DNA from: Streptomyces sp. 1-11
Lineage (GTDB): Bacteria > Actinomycetota > Actinomycetes > Streptomycetales > Streptomycetaceae
Assembly (NCBI RefSeq): GCF_007176755.1
Contig: NZ_BJTV01000008.1
Coordinates: 1 to 64,000, forward strand
DNA: 64,000 nucleotides
Direction of reading: 5' to 3'
How positions within the stretch are numbered: the stretch's first letter is position 1; each line of letters begins with the position of its first letter. Both the position numbers and the translations under genes were made by a program. The notes beneath the pieces are model-generated. The model worked only from the letters and a program-made list of their open reading frames with translations, searched no databases and was not told where the DNA came from. Shown here piece after piece: positions 7,464-15,729 of the stretch.

Positions 7464-8849
7464 TCAGCCCCACGTCGCCGAGTAGTGCCGCTGGTACGCC
7501 CTGCGGTCCTGCTCGGAGCGGATGTACCGGGTCGCGACGAGAGCGATCAGGCTGCCCGCGACGACCAGCAGACCGGGCCCCACGGTCCGGGTGTCCGTGA
7601 GCCGTGCCAGCAGCGTCCGCCCCTCGTCGCCGCCCGTGACGGGCGCCGCGGAGCCGGGCGAGGCGGCGCTCGGCGCGGCGGCGCCCCGCGAGGCCGGGGC
7701 GGACGGCGCGGGGGAGGACGCCGCGCCCTGCCCGCCGCCGGCGTTCCCCGCCGACACCAGGAGCCGGACGTTCAGCGCGGTCAGCGCCTTGGTCACCGGC
7801 TGGAAGAACGTCGTGCCGCCCGTGGTGCAGTCGCCGCTGCCGCCCGAGGTGACGCCCAGCGCGACGCCCTCGGAGAACAGCGGGCCGCCGCTGTCGCCGG
7901 GTTCGGCGCACACATCGGTCTCGATGAGCCCGGTGACGGTGCCTTCCGGGTAGTTCACGGTCGCGTTCAGGGCGGTCACCCGGCCGTCGTGCAGCCCGCT
8001 GGTGCTGCCGCTGCGGAACACCCGCTGGCCCACCGACGGATCGGCGGCCCCGGTGATCCGCACGCCCTTGCCGCCGCCCACCGCGACCACGTCCGCGCCG
8101 GGACCCGCCCGGCCCGAGTCGTACCGGACCAGCGAGAAGTCGCTGCCGGGGAAGGCGCTGTTCACCGTCGTGCCGAGCCGGCGGTCGCCCCCGTTGTCGG
8201 CGAACCAGGTCGAGCCGGCGGGCCCGCAGTGGCCGGCGGTCAGGATGAAGTCCCGCTGCCCGTCGGTGACGTTGAACCCCGCCGAGCAGCGGCCGCCGGT
8301 GGACAGGATCGGCTGCGCCCCGTTCAGCCGCGCGGTGAAGGCGCCCTTCGTACGCTCCATGTGCACGAAGCCGCCGATGCCCGAGGCCACTCGGCTCATC
8401 CGGGACCAGTCGGCCGCCGACACGGTGCGGTCGGCCCGCACCACGACCCGGTTGGTGCGGTAGTCCACCGCCCACGCGGTGCCCGCGACCCGGGGCGCCG
8501 AACTCAGCGTGCCGGTGGCCGACTTGAGCTCGTCCATGCTGTGCGCCACGACCTTGGCCTCGGCCCCCGCGCCGCGCACCGTCCGAGCCGCCCGCTCGTC
8601 CGTCACCGCCACCACCGGACGGCCGTCGGCGCCCAGCCAGCTCCCCGCCGTGCGCGCCGTGCCGAGCCGGGCCACGAGCGCGGCCCCGGGACCGCCCTCC
8701 GCGCCCGCCGAGCGCAGCGGCCGGGCGGATGCCGGGGGAGTCTCGCTCGCCATCGCGGCCTGCGCGGCCATCGCACCCCCCAGCAGGAGTCCGCCGACCG
8801 CCGCCAGCCGTGTCACCCGCCTCACGACCCGTCGTCGTGCGTGCCTCAT
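7464..8849 (-). CDS. Membrane-anchored S1-family (chymotrypsin-like) serine protease
   Basis: A 461-aa exported protease. It has a signal peptide (about 1-35), a pro-region (about 36-175), and a streptogrisin/alpha-lytic-type catalytic domain (about 180-365) with H207 in TAGHC, D237 in SDFSLV and S320 in GDSGGP. Disulfide-forming cysteines include C188/C208 and C314/C343. Unlike freely secreted streptogrisins it continues into a Ser/Ala/Pro-rich linker (370-415) and a C-terminal membrane helix (about 427-446, GLLVVAGSLIALVATRYI) with a basic tail. The protease should therefore stay tethered outside the membrane. Substrate unknown. Confidence 0.88.
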   Translation of the reverse strand: MRHARRRVVRRVTRLAAVGGLLLGGAMAAQAAMASETPPASARPLRSAGAEGGPGAALVARLGTARTAGSWLGADGRPVVAVTDERAARTVRGAGAEAKVVAHSMDELKSATGTLSSAPRVAGTAWAVDYRTNRVVVRADRTVSAADWSRMSRVASGIGGFVHMERTKGAFTARLNGAQPILSTGGRCSAGFNVTDGQRDFILTAGHCGPAGSTWFADNGGDRRLGTTVNSAFPGSDFSLVRYDSGRAGPGADVVAVGGGKGVRITGAADPSVGQRVFRSGSTSGLHDGRVTALNATVNYPEGTVTGLIETDVCAEPGDSGGPLFSEGVALGVTSGGSGDCTTGGTTFFQPVTKALTALNVRLLVSAGNAGGGQGAASSPAPSAPASRGAAAPSAASPGSAAPVTGGDEGRTLLARLTDTRTVGPGLLVVAGSLIALVATRYIRSEQDRRAYQRHYSATWG

Positions 8850-9001
8850 GCATGGCTCCCGAACACCGGACGCGCGATGCCCGTACCGGCATCGCGGGGG
8901 TCCCGACCGGCGTCGGGCGCCCGGCGTTCAGTACGCGGCCCGGCCCGGCGGCGTTCACCGGCGGAGACGATCGGTCCCACCGGTCCGGCGGAGCCGTGCG
9001 C

Positions 9002-9832
9002 TCAGCGCTTGCGCGCCACCGCGCCGAACATGGCGACCTCCTCCGGCTCCGGCCCGGCGTCGGCGTCCGGGCGCCAGCGCGAGCAGGACACCACACCCGG
9101 CTCCAGCAGCTCCAGACCGTCGAAGAACCGGGCCACGTCCTCGGGCGTGCGCTGGGTCAGCTTCGGAGTGCCGTGCTCGTTCCAGAACTTGACGGCCTCG
9201 TCCACGTCCGGCATCGCCGGACTGGTGACGGTGTGCGACAGCACCAGGTGGCTGCCGGCCGGCAGCCGGTCGGTCAACTGCCGCACCAGGCCGTACGGGT
9301 CCTCGTCGTCGCCGATGAAGATGACCACGCCGAGCAGCATCAGCGCCACCGGCCTGCTGAAGTCCAGCGTCCTGGAGGCGTGTTCGAGGACGGCGTCCAC
9401 GTTGCGCAGATCCTCGTCCAGGTAGTCGGTGCGCCCCTCCGGCGTGCTGGTGAGCAGCGCCCGGGCGTGCGCGAGCACCAGCGGGTCGTTGTCGACGTAC
9501 ACGATCCGCGCCTCCGGCGCGATCCGCTGGGCGACCTCGTGCGTGTTGTCGGCGGTGGGCAGCCCGGTGCCGATGTCCAGGAACTGCCGGATGCCGACCT
9601 CGCCGACCAGGTGCCGTACCGCCCGGCCCAGGAACAGCCGGTCGGCGCGCGCGTAGTCCCCGATGCCCGGGTGGAGCCCGCGGATCTGGTCGCCGGCCGC
9701 GCGGTCGACCTCGTAGTTGTCCTTGCCGCCGAGCCAGTAGTTCCATATCCGGGCCGTGTGCGGCCGGCCCGTGTCGATGCGGGCGCGCAGCGACACGGCC
9801 ACGTCGTTGGTGGCTGCCGGGTTGTCGGTCAC
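9002..9832 (-). CDS. SAM-dependent methyltransferase, DUF574 family
   Basis: A 276-aa protein of the actinobacterial DUF574 methyltransferase-like family. The opening RARIDTGRPHTARIWNYWLGGKDNYEVDR is the family's signature N-terminus. The SAM-binding glycine motif is FLDIGTGLPTADNTHEVAQ, with the acidic end of beta-2 at YVDNDP. I chose the GTG at 9832 because AGGAGC lies 9 nt upstream and the conserved part begins shortly after. Such proteins are numerous in Streptomyces, often near regulators, and their substrates are mostly unknown. It diverges from the MalY-type aminotransferase across a palindrome. Confidence 0.85.
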   Translation of the reverse strand: MTDNPAATNDVAVSLRARIDTGRPHTARIWNYWLGGKDNYEVDRAAGDQIRGLHPGIGDYARADRLFLGRAVRHLVGEVGIRQFLDIGTGLPTADNTHEVAQRIAPEARIVYVDNDPLVLAHARALLTSTPEGRTDYLDEDLRNVDAVLEHASRTLDFSRPVALMLLGVVIFIGDDEDPYGLVRQLTDRLPAGSHLVLSHTVTSPAMPDVDEAVKFWNEHGTPKLTQRTPEDVARFFDGLELLEPGVVSCSRWRPDADAGPEPEEVAMFGAVARKR

Positions 9833-9866
9833 GTGGGTCAGCTCCTGGTCGCCTGGTGGGGATGGT

Positions 9867-9909
9867 GCACCGGTCAAGACGCAATCTAGACGCCCGAGTT
9901 GACCGGTGC
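9867..9909. promoter_or_regulatory. 11-bp inverted repeat in a divergent promoter region
   Basis: GCACCGGTCAA (9867-9877) and TTGACCGGTGC (9899-9909) are perfect complements with 21 bp between, so the half-site centres are 32 bp apart (three helical turns). Each arm also carries a TTGACC -35-like hexamer pointing outward into its own strand, so a dimeric regulator here could control both the methyltransferase and the aminotransferase. Confidence 0.5.
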
Positions 9910-10033
9910 GGCGGACCCGGGAATTCCACGGGCGCCGCGCGTCCGCCCGGCCCGCCGCGCTGCCCGCACCACGTGCCCCACCTGCCCGGCCTGCCCCGTT
10001 TCCGCACGGAGCGCGGGAGCCTATCTTGGGCCC

Positions 10034-11212
10034 ATGACCAGCATCCCGCACGGCACTCCAGGCGAACCCGACCCGCTGCGCGCCCTCGGACTCGAGCGGC
10101 TGCGCCGGCGTACGAGCATGAAGTGGCGCACCTACCCCGAGGACGTGCTGCCGCTGTGGGTGGCCGAGATGGACGTCCCGCTCGCCGGGCCCGTCGTCCG
10201 CGCCCTCACCGACGCGCTCGCCCTCGGCGACACCGGCTACCCGGCCGGCACGGCGTACGCCGAGGCGCTGGCCCGCTTCGCCGCCGAGCGCTGGAACTGG
10301 GACGGGATCGACATCGGGCGCACCGCGATCGTGCCGGACGTGATGCTCGGCGTGGTCGAGATGCTGAAGCTGGTCACGGGACCCGGCGATCCGGTCGTCG
10401 TCAACTCGCCCGTGTACCCGCCGTTCTACCAGTTCGTCACCCATCTGGACCGCCGGGTGGTGGAGGCCCCGCTCGGCCCCGGCGGGCGCCTCGACCTCGA
10501 CCTGCTGGCGCGCACCTTCCGGGAGGCGGCGGCCGGCGGCGGCCGGGCCGCCTTCCTGCTGTGCAGCCCGCACAACCCCACCGGCACGGTGCACACCGCC
10601 GCGGAGCTCGCCGCCGTCGCGGACCTCGCCGAGCGGTACGGCGTCCGGGTCGTCGCGGACGAGATCCACGCCCCGCTCGTCGCCCCCGGCGTCACCTTCA
10701 CGCCGTACCTCGGCGTGCCGGGCGCCGAGCGCGGGCTGTCGCTGATGTCCGCCTCCAAGGGCTGGAACCTGGCCGGCCTCAAGGCCGCGCTCGCCCTCGC
10801 CGGACCCGGTGCCGCCGCCGACCTGGCCCGCATGCCCGAGGAGGTGAGCCACGGTCCCAGCCACCTCGGGGTGATCGCCCACACCGCCGCCCTGAACGAG
10901 GGCGCCGGCTGGCTCGACGCCCTGCTGGCCGGGCTCGACGCCAACCGGCGGCTGCTCGTCCGCCTGCTGGCCGAGCACCTCCCGGCGATCCGCTACGACC
11001 CGGCCGAGGCCACCTACCTGGCCTGGCTCGACTGCCGGGCGCTCGGCCTCGGCGACGACCCCGCCGCGGTGTTCCTGGAGCGCGGCCGGGTCGCGCTCAG
11101 CTCCGGCCTGCCCTTCGGCACCGGCGGGGCGGGGCACGCCCGTCTGAACCTGGCGACCTCGCCGGAGATCCTCACCGAGGGGGTGCGCCGGATGGCCGCG
11201 GCGGTGGCCTGA
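10034..11212 (+). CDS. PLP-dependent aminotransferase, MalY/PatB (C-S lyase) type
   Basis: A 392-aa fold-type-I PLP enzyme of the MalY/PatB group, which cleaves cystathionine-like C-S bonds or transaminates. Visible family marks are [13 protein letters not shown] near residue 42, NSPVYPPFY near 124, SPHNPTGTV near 178, ADEIHAPL near 208, and the Schiff-base lysine K242 in [12 protein letters not shown]. Length is normal. The ATG at 10034 has only a weak GGGAGC upstream. It shares a divergent control region with the DUF574 methyltransferase, which might link it to sulfur or methionine metabolism (inference). Confidence 0.87.
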   Translation: MTSIPHGTPGEPDPLRALGLERLRRRTSMKWRTYPEDVLPLWVAEMDVPLAGPVVRALTDALALGDTGYPAGTAYAEALARFAAERWNWDGIDIGRTAIVPDVMLGVVEMLKLVTGPGDPVVVNSPVYPPFYQFVTHLDRRVVEAPLGPGGRLDLDLLARTFREAAAGGGRAAFLLCSPHNPTGTVHTAAELAAVADLAERYGVRVVADEIHAPLVAPGVTFTPYLGVPGAERGLSLMSASKGWNLAGLKAALALAGPGAAADLARMPEEVSHGPSHLGVIAHTAALNEGAGWLDALLAGLDANRRLLVRLLAEHLPAIRYDPAEATYLAWLDCRALGLGDDPAAVFLERGRVALSSGLPFGTGGAGHARLNLATSPEILTEGVRRMAAAVA

Positions 11213-11294
11213 GTCCGCCGTCGGCCGGCCGCGCGTGTGCCCCGGGCGGCCGCACGTGTGCCCGGACGGCACGGGTGCTCCTAGACTGCCGGAC

Positions 11295-11681
11295 ATGGAC
11301 GACACACGGCCCGAGCGGCTCGCCGCCGGCAAGTACCTGCTGGTCACCAGCTACCGCAAGGACGGCACCCCGGTCGCCACCCCCGTGTGGGTCGTCGGGG
11401 ACGGGGACGGCCTGGGCGTGTGGACCACCGCCGACAGCTACAAGGTCAAGCGGATCCGCCGGCGCGCCGACGTCCTGGTCGGCCCCTGCGACGTGCGCGG
11501 CCGTCCCACCGGCGAGCAGGTTCCGGGGACCGCCGAGATCGCCGACGCGGCCACCACCGCCCGGTACCGCGGGCTCATCGCCCGCAAGTACGGCATCGTC
11601 GGCCGGCTCACCCTGCTGGGCAGCCGGCTGCGGCGCGGCACGGACGGCACGGTCGGCATCCGGGTGACCCTCGCGCCCTGA
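11295..11681 (+). CDS. PPOX-class (F420- or FMN-dependent) oxidoreductase
   Basis: A 128-aa protein of the split-barrel PPOX class: LAAGKYLLVTSYRKDGTPVATPVWVV, then the phosphate/flavin-contacting stretch TADSYKVKRIRRRADVLVGPCD, then RYRGLIARKYGIVGRL. The pattern matches actinobacterial F420-binding PPOX-like reductases more than pyridoxamine phosphate oxidases, but the cofactor is not proven by sequence. The start ATG is at 11295. It is monocistronic and convergent with the DUF35 gene; only a weak 7-bp hairpin separates them. Confidence 0.8.
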   Translation: MDDTRPERLAAGKYLLVTSYRKDGTPVATPVWVVGDGDGLGVWTTADSYKVKRIRRRADVLVGPCDVRGRPTGEQVPGTAEIADAATTARYRGLIARKYGIVGRLTLLGSRLRRGTDGTVGIRVTLAP

Positions 11682-11734
11682 GCGGGCCGCCGCCCCGGCA
11701 GCGGCCGTGACGAGGGCGGCCGTCCGTCGCGGCG

Positions 11735-12151
11735 TCAGCTCCAGGCGCGGAAGGGCTCGTCGACGAGCTGGAACACCGGCTCGCCGCGCACCGGGTCCTT
11801 GGCCGTGGAGAGCCGTACCCGGTCCCCGCTGTGGATGCCGATCGGCGGTCCCATGACCCGGCCCCGGACGACGAACCCCTCGCTCATCTCGATCAGCGAA
11901 ACGTTGCGCGCGGCGGGGGTGTTGCGGTGGACCACGGTGGAGTGGCGCACCGTGCCGGTGCCCTCGCTGCGCTCGGTGCGCAGTTCGCTGCCCTGGCACA
12001 CCGGACACAGCAGCCGGTGGTACGTGGCGGTGCCGCACCAGGTGCAGCGCTGGAAGTGGATGGCGTCCCTGGAGTCCGCGGCGGTGGGTTCGAGCAGGCC
12101 CGTCGCGGAGCCGGCCGCCGGATGCGAGGTGCTTGCTGAGTGGTGGTACAC
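11735..12151 (-). CDS. Zn-ribbon OB-fold protein (DUF35 family)
   Basis: A 138-aa protein with a zinc ribbon, C36-x2-C39 and C49-x2-C52, followed by an OB-fold half (about 65-138; TGTVRHSTVVHRN, FVVRGRVMGPP, GDRVRL). DUF35 proteins commonly partner thiolases or acyl-CoA enzymes, though some are annotated as nucleic-acid binding. The GTG at 12151 is supported by GGGAG about 9 nt upstream. It lies downstream of, and in the same direction as, a TetR gene but has its own promoter, CATAAT at 12245-12250, directly against a palindrome shared with the TetR promoter. TetR control is therefore likely. Confidence 0.8.
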   Translation of the reverse strand: MYHHSASTSHPAAGSATGLLEPTAADSRDAIHFQRCTWCGTATYHRLLCPVCQGSELRTERSEGTGTVRHSTVVHRNTPAARNVSLIEMSEGFVVRGRVMGPPIGIHSGDRVRLSTAKDPVRGEPVFQLVDEPFRAWS

Positions 12152-12244
12152 GCTGGTCAACTCCCTGCGCTCGGCCGGAATCCCGCGTGCCCGGCGTGAA
12201 CCGGGCACGTCGCACGGCCCCGGTGCCACCGTGCACGCCCACAG

Positions 12245-12263
12245 ATTATGGCACTCAGTGTCA
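12245..12263 (-). promoter_or_regulatory. TetR-type operator and -10 box of the DUF35 gene
   Basis: Read on the minus strand, TGACACTGAGTGCCA (12263-12249) runs into CATAAT (12250-12245). The same arrangement occurs upstream of the TetR gene, with the shared core CACTGAGTG followed by a T/C and CATA. An operator filling the -35/-10 spacer is typical of repression. A degenerate GGCACTCGGTACC lies next to it at 12272-12284. Confidence 0.65.
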
Positions 12264-12333
12264 CTCGTAAAGGCACTCGGTACCCCGAACTTGTGGAGGT
12301 CCGGTGCGCCACGAGCGGCCGGGCGCGACCGGG

Positions 12334-13056
12334 TCAGACGTGGCCGGCCAGCGCCTCGAACTCCTGCACCACCCGCCACAGCGGGGTGGCCCGGCGGGCC
12401 ACGAGCACGACCACGTCGTCGGGGCCGTCGTCGCCCGGCCGCGCGGCGGGGCTCACCCGCACCGGCTGGGCGAAGGCGGCCTGCACGTGTGCGAGGGCGT
12501 GGTCCACCTCGGCGCCCGCGTCGCCCCTGCCGTCCGAACGCAGCCAGGAGCGCAGGGCGTTGTTGTGCGCGGCGACCACGGCGGCCGCGACCACGTCGGC
12601 GCGCAGCGTTCCGTCGGGCCGCCCGGCGAACCGCCGGCGCAGGTACTCGGCCAGCGCGCGCTCGTAGCGCCACACCACCGACAGCTCGTAGGCGCGCAGT
12701 CCTGGAACCCGCTTGGTGAGGCGGTAGCGCTGCACGGAGAAGGTCGGGTTCTCCGCGTACATCCCGAGCACCAGCCGGGCCGCGTCGCACACCCGCCGCA
12801 CCGGTTCGTCGTCCTCCGCGCTCGCGGCGAGGAACGCGGTCATGTCGGCGAGGCAGCCCTCGTGGTCGGGGAAGACCACGTCCTCCTTGGACGGGAAGTA
12901 GCGGAAGAACGAGCGGCGGCCGACCCCGGCCAGCGCCACGATGTCGTCCACGGTGGTCTGTTCGTACCCGCGTTCCAGGAAGAGCCGGAAGGCCGCCGCG
13001 ACCAGGGCCTCCCGCATCGGCGGCTTCGCGGCCGGCGCCGCGCTGCTGGAGCTCAT
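12334..13056 (-). CDS. TetR-family transcriptional regulator
   Basis: A 240-aa regulator. The N-terminal helix-turn-helix (about 15-60) is typical: REALVAAAFRLFLERGYEQTTVDDIVALAGVGRRSFFRYFPSKEDV. The C-terminal ligand domain (about 70-240) is helical. I place the start at 13056, not at the upstream ATG at 13086, because that upstream codon lies inside the -10 element (CATATG) of the promoter. The operator core next to that -10 is repeated in front of the DUF35 gene, which points to autorepression plus control of its neighbour. The ligand is unknown. Confidence 0.85.
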   Translation of the reverse strand: MSSSSAAPAAKPPMREALVAAAFRLFLERGYEQTTVDDIVALAGVGRRSFFRYFPSKEDVVFPDHEGCLADMTAFLAASAEDDEPVRRVCDAARLVLGMYAENPTFSVQRYRLTKRVPGLRAYELSVVWRYERALAEYLRRRFAGRPDGTLRADVVAAAVVAAHNNALRSWLRSDGRGDAGAEVDHALAHVQAAFAQPVRVSPAARPGDDGPDDVVVLVARRATPLWRVVQEFEALAGHV

Positions 13057-13083
13057 GGACGCGAACGTAGCACCAGAACCAGT

Positions 13084-13102
13084 CATATGACACTCAGTGC
13101 AG
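13084..13102 (-). promoter_or_regulatory. Autoregulatory operator and -10 box of the TetR gene
   Basis: On the minus strand, CTGCACTGAGTGT (13102-13090) is followed by CATATG (13089-13084). The layout is the same as at the DUF35 gene. A further partial copy, ACTGAGTGC, lies at 13124-13132. Confidence 0.6.
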
Positions 13103-13226
13103 CCCTCGGTCCCCGAGGAGGGAACTGAGTGCTTTTTCGGGCCGGTCAGGGCGGGAGTACGAGGGGCGTAACCTTTCCGCAGCCGCCGCCGGCCCCGTTC
13201 CGCGTCACGTTCCGCCAGGAGACCGC

Positions 13227-14069
13227 ATGCCCGCCGCCCGCCCCAGCGTTCTCTACGTCACCGACCTGGCGTACCCGGCCCGCGGCCGCCGCTACTGCGA
13301 CGAGGACATCCTCCTCACCTCCCGGCTGCGCGAGCGCTTCGACCTCGCCCTGTGCCACCCGCTGGACGCGGTGGCTCTCATGGACGGCTTCGACGCCGTC
13401 GTCGTCCGCAACAGCGGGCCCGTGCTCGGCTACCAGAAGGAGTACGAGGCCTTCCGCGAGCGGGCGCTCGCCACCGGGGCCCGGGTGTACAACCCGCTCA
13501 CCGGCAAGGCGGACATGGCGGGCAAGCAGTACCTGCTCGACCTGAGCGCGGCCGGCTTCCCCGTCATACCGACCGTCGACCGCGCCGCGGACCTGCACCG
13601 GCTGCCCGCGGCCGAGCGCTACGTCGTCAAGCCCAAGCTCGGCGCCGACTCCCTGGGCCTGCGGATCCTGCCCGCCGGCCGGCTCGACGGGCTCGCCGAC
13701 GGCACGGTCCTCGTCCAGCCGTGCGTCGACTTCGCCTACGAGGTGTCCTTCTACTTCATGGACGACGACTTCCAGTACGCCCTGTACGCCCCCGACCCGG
13801 AACGCCGCTGGGAGCTCACGCCGTACCCGGCCACCGCCGCCGACCTCGAGTTCGCCCGGCGCTTCGTGGACTGGAACGGTCTCGGCCAGGGCATCCAGCG
13901 CGTCGACGCCTGCCGCGCCCCCGACGGCGAGCTGCTGCTGGTCGAGCTGGAGGACCTCAACCCCTACCTGTCCCTGGACGCGCTGCCGGAGGAGGCCCGG
14001 GAGGCCTTCGTCGGCGCGCTGACCTCGTCCCTGGTCCGGTTCGTCCAGCAGGCGCCCGTCCCGGCCTGA
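13227..14069 (+). CDS. ATP-grasp-like protein
   Basis: A 280-aa protein resembling ATP-grasp ligases: an N-terminal pre-ATP-grasp region (SVLYVTDLAYPARGRRYCDEDILL), a central YVVKPKLGADSLGL that matches the phosphate-binding grasp loop, VLVQPCVDFAYEVSFYFM, and a metal-binding end ELLLVELEDLNPYLSLD. The acidic residues of the last motif suit magnesium binding. It is a short, stand-alone member, so it probably ligates an amino acid or peptide to an unknown acceptor. The ATG at 13227 has AGGAGA about 6 nt upstream. No partner peptide or biosynthetic gene is adjacent, so its product is not predictable. Confidence 0.65.
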   Translation: MPAARPSVLYVTDLAYPARGRRYCDEDILLTSRLRERFDLALCHPLDAVALMDGFDAVVVRNSGPVLGYQKEYEAFRERALATGARVYNPLTGKADMAGKQYLLDLSAAGFPVIPTVDRAADLHRLPAAERYVVKPKLGADSLGLRILPAGRLDGLADGTVLVQPCVDFAYEVSFYFMDDDFQYALYAPDPERRWELTPYPATAADLEFARRFVDWNGLGQGIQRVDACRAPDGELLLVELEDLNPYLSLDALPEEAREAFVGALTSSLVRFVQQAPVPA

Positions 14070-14145
14070 ACGGGGCCGCCGCCCGCGCCGTATCCCAGGC
14101 CGGGGACCGCGCACGTGCGTACGCACGGGACGGAAGGAGAGCAGG

Positions 14146-15066
14146 GTGCCGACACCGCCCGAGCCTGAACAGCCGCGCCCCGGACCGGTGCTTGAGCCGG
14201 TCCGCGTCCTGCGCCCGCGCCGCTTCGACGCCCTCGCCGAGCTGATGCGCGAGATGCACCCGGACCCGGGGCCGCCCGAGCCGGGGCCGCCCCGGCCAGG
14301 GCCTGGGGGACCGGGGGCGGACCGGCCTGGACCGAGGGGGCCTGGAGCGGACCGGGCCGGACCGAGGGAGCCGGGAGCCGACCGGCTTACACCGCGGGAC
14401 CCGGGAGCCGACCGGGCAGGACCGAAAGAGCCGGGAGCGGACCGGCGGTTGCCGCACGCAAGCGTGCCGCACGGTCCGGTCGCCCGGCACGGGGTGTACG
14501 AGTCCTTCGGCCCGGCGCCCGGCGCGCCCCCGGCCGCCGAGGACGAGACCCAGGAACTGCCGCCTGTCCCCGCCGCCCCGCGAGCCGCCGCCCCGCGAGC
14601 CGGCGGCCCCGGCCCCGGCCCCGGAGCGCGCCGTGCCGCCCTCGCCCTCGCGGTCGCCGCGGCCGCGCTCGTCGGCTTCGGCTGCGCCCTGCTGCTGCCC
14701 GCCCGCCAGGACGCCACCGCCGCCCCGCGGCCCTCCCGCTCCGCGGCGCCGGCCCCGGCCGACCCCGCCCCGGCCACCCCCGCCCCGGCCGACCCAGCGG
14801 GCACCGCCTCCACCGACCCGGACGGCCCCGGCACGCTCCGGCAGGGCGACACCGGACCCGAGGTCACCGAACTGCAGCAGCGGCTGCTGCGCGTCCCCGA
14901 CGTCTACCGCGACGGCTCCACCAGCGGCACCTACGACGCCCCGCTCACCGAGGCAGTGGCCCGCTTCCAGCTCTGGTACGGCATCAGCGGCGACGAGACC
15001 GGCGTCTACGGGGACGACACCCGCCGGGCGCTGGAGTCCCGCACGGTACCCGGCGCCGACGGCTGA
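14146..15066 (+). CDS. Membrane protein with decapeptide repeats and extracellular peptidoglycan-binding domain
   Basis: A 306-aa bitopic protein. The N-terminal half is cytoplasmic, proline-rich and contains four to five tandem decapeptides of the form GPR-x-PGADR-x (about residues 55-101). A membrane helix follows (about 165-187, ALALAVAAAALVGFGCALLL), then an Ala/Pro linker, then a peptidoglycan_binding_1 domain (about 228-300, LRQGDTGPEVTELQQRLL...YGDDTRRALESR). The GTG at 14146 has GGAAGGAG about 8 nt upstream. No catalytic domain is present, so it may anchor a cytoplasmic process to the wall. Function unknown. Confidence 0.75.
   Translation: MPTPPEPEQPRPGPVLEPVRVLRPRRFDALAELMREMHPDPGPPEPGPPRPGPGGPGADRPGPRGPGADRAGPREPGADRLTPRDPGADRAGPKEPGADRRLPHASVPHGPVARHGVYESFGPAPGAPPAAEDETQELPPVPAAPRAAAPRAGGPGPGPGARRAALALAVAAAALVGFGCALLLPARQDATAAPRPSRSAAPAPADPAPATPAPADPAGTASTDPDGPGTLRQGDTGPEVTELQQRLLRVPDVYRDGSTSGTYDAPLTEAVARFQLWYGISGDETGVYGDDTRRALESRTVPGADG
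14329..14448 (+). repeat. Four 30-bp in-frame tandem repeats
   Basis: Units 14329-14358, 14359-14388, 14389-14418 and 14419-14448, each around GGACCGAGGGAGCC plus GGGAGCGGACCGG, encode the decapeptide repeat of the membrane protein. A degenerate fifth unit precedes them. Confidence 0.75.
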
Positions 15067-15206
15067 CCCGGCGGGGCCGCGACACGCTGCTGGCGCCTGC
15101 GGTTCGGCCCGGCCCCGCCGGGGCACTCCGACCGCATCCGACGCCTCCGGCAGGGCGTCCGCGACCCCGGAGCGCGGAGCGCCGGTGCGGAGGGGAGCTG
15201 GGTGGC

Positions 15207-15689
15207 ATGACGGACGTGAAGGGCTTCTTCCGGCGGCTGGATCCGGACCTGTGCGTGGTGACGGCCGCCGCGGGCGGCGAGCGGGCCGGCTGTCTCGTGG
15301 GCTTCGCCTCGCAGTGCTCCATGCGGCCGCCGAGGTTCACCGTGTGGCTGTCCAAGGCCAACCGCACCTACGAGGTCGCCCGGGCCGCACGCTGCCTCGC
15401 CGTGCACCTGCTCACCGCCGACCAGCGGGCACTGCTGGAGATCTTCGGCGGCGAGACCGGCGACGAGGTCGACAAGTTCGCGCGGGTGCCCTGGCATGAG
15501 GGGCCGGACAGCGCCGTCGTGCTGCGCGACGCGGCGGCCTGGTTCGTCGGCACCGTCCTGAGCCGCACCGACGGCGGCGACCACGTCGGCTTCGTCCTCG
15601 ACCCGGTGCGGGGCGGCGGGGGCCGCGGCGGGCCGCTGCTCCGGCTGTCCGACGCCAAGCCCGTCGAGCCCGGCCACCCGGTGGCCTGA
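15207..15689 (+). CDS. Flavin reductase-like (FMN-binding split barrel) protein
   Basis: A 160-aa protein of the flavin reductase domain family. It shows LDPDLCVVTAAAGGERAGCLVGFASQCSMRPPRFTVWLSKANRTYEVAR, the usual FMN-binding opening in which a residue pair after the first strand contacts the flavin, then FGGETGDEVDKFARVPW, the substrate-loop motif found in HpaC/ActVB-like reductases. Such enzymes supply reduced flavin to monooxygenases or act on small quinones. No monooxygenase is adjacent. The ATG at 15207 has GGAGGGGAG upstream. Confidence 0.8.
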   Translation: MTDVKGFFRRLDPDLCVVTAAAGGERAGCLVGFASQCSMRPPRFTVWLSKANRTYEVARAARCLAVHLLTADQRALLEIFGGETGDEVDKFARVPWHEGPDSAVVLRDAAAWFVGTVLSRTDGGDHVGFVLDPVRGGGGRGGPLLRLSDAKPVEPGHPVA

Positions 15690-15729
15690 ACCGCCGGCCC
15701 GCACGGGCGCGGCCGGCACACGCCGCCCC

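Noticed and set aside
13057-13086. Upstream ATG at 13086 as the TetR start
   Set aside because: It coincides with the CATATG -10 box next to the operator; the same promoter layout is found at the DUF35 gene.
14329-14448. 30-bp repeats considered as a CRISPR-like array
   Set aside because: The units are directly adjacent without spacers and encode a decapeptide repeat in frame.
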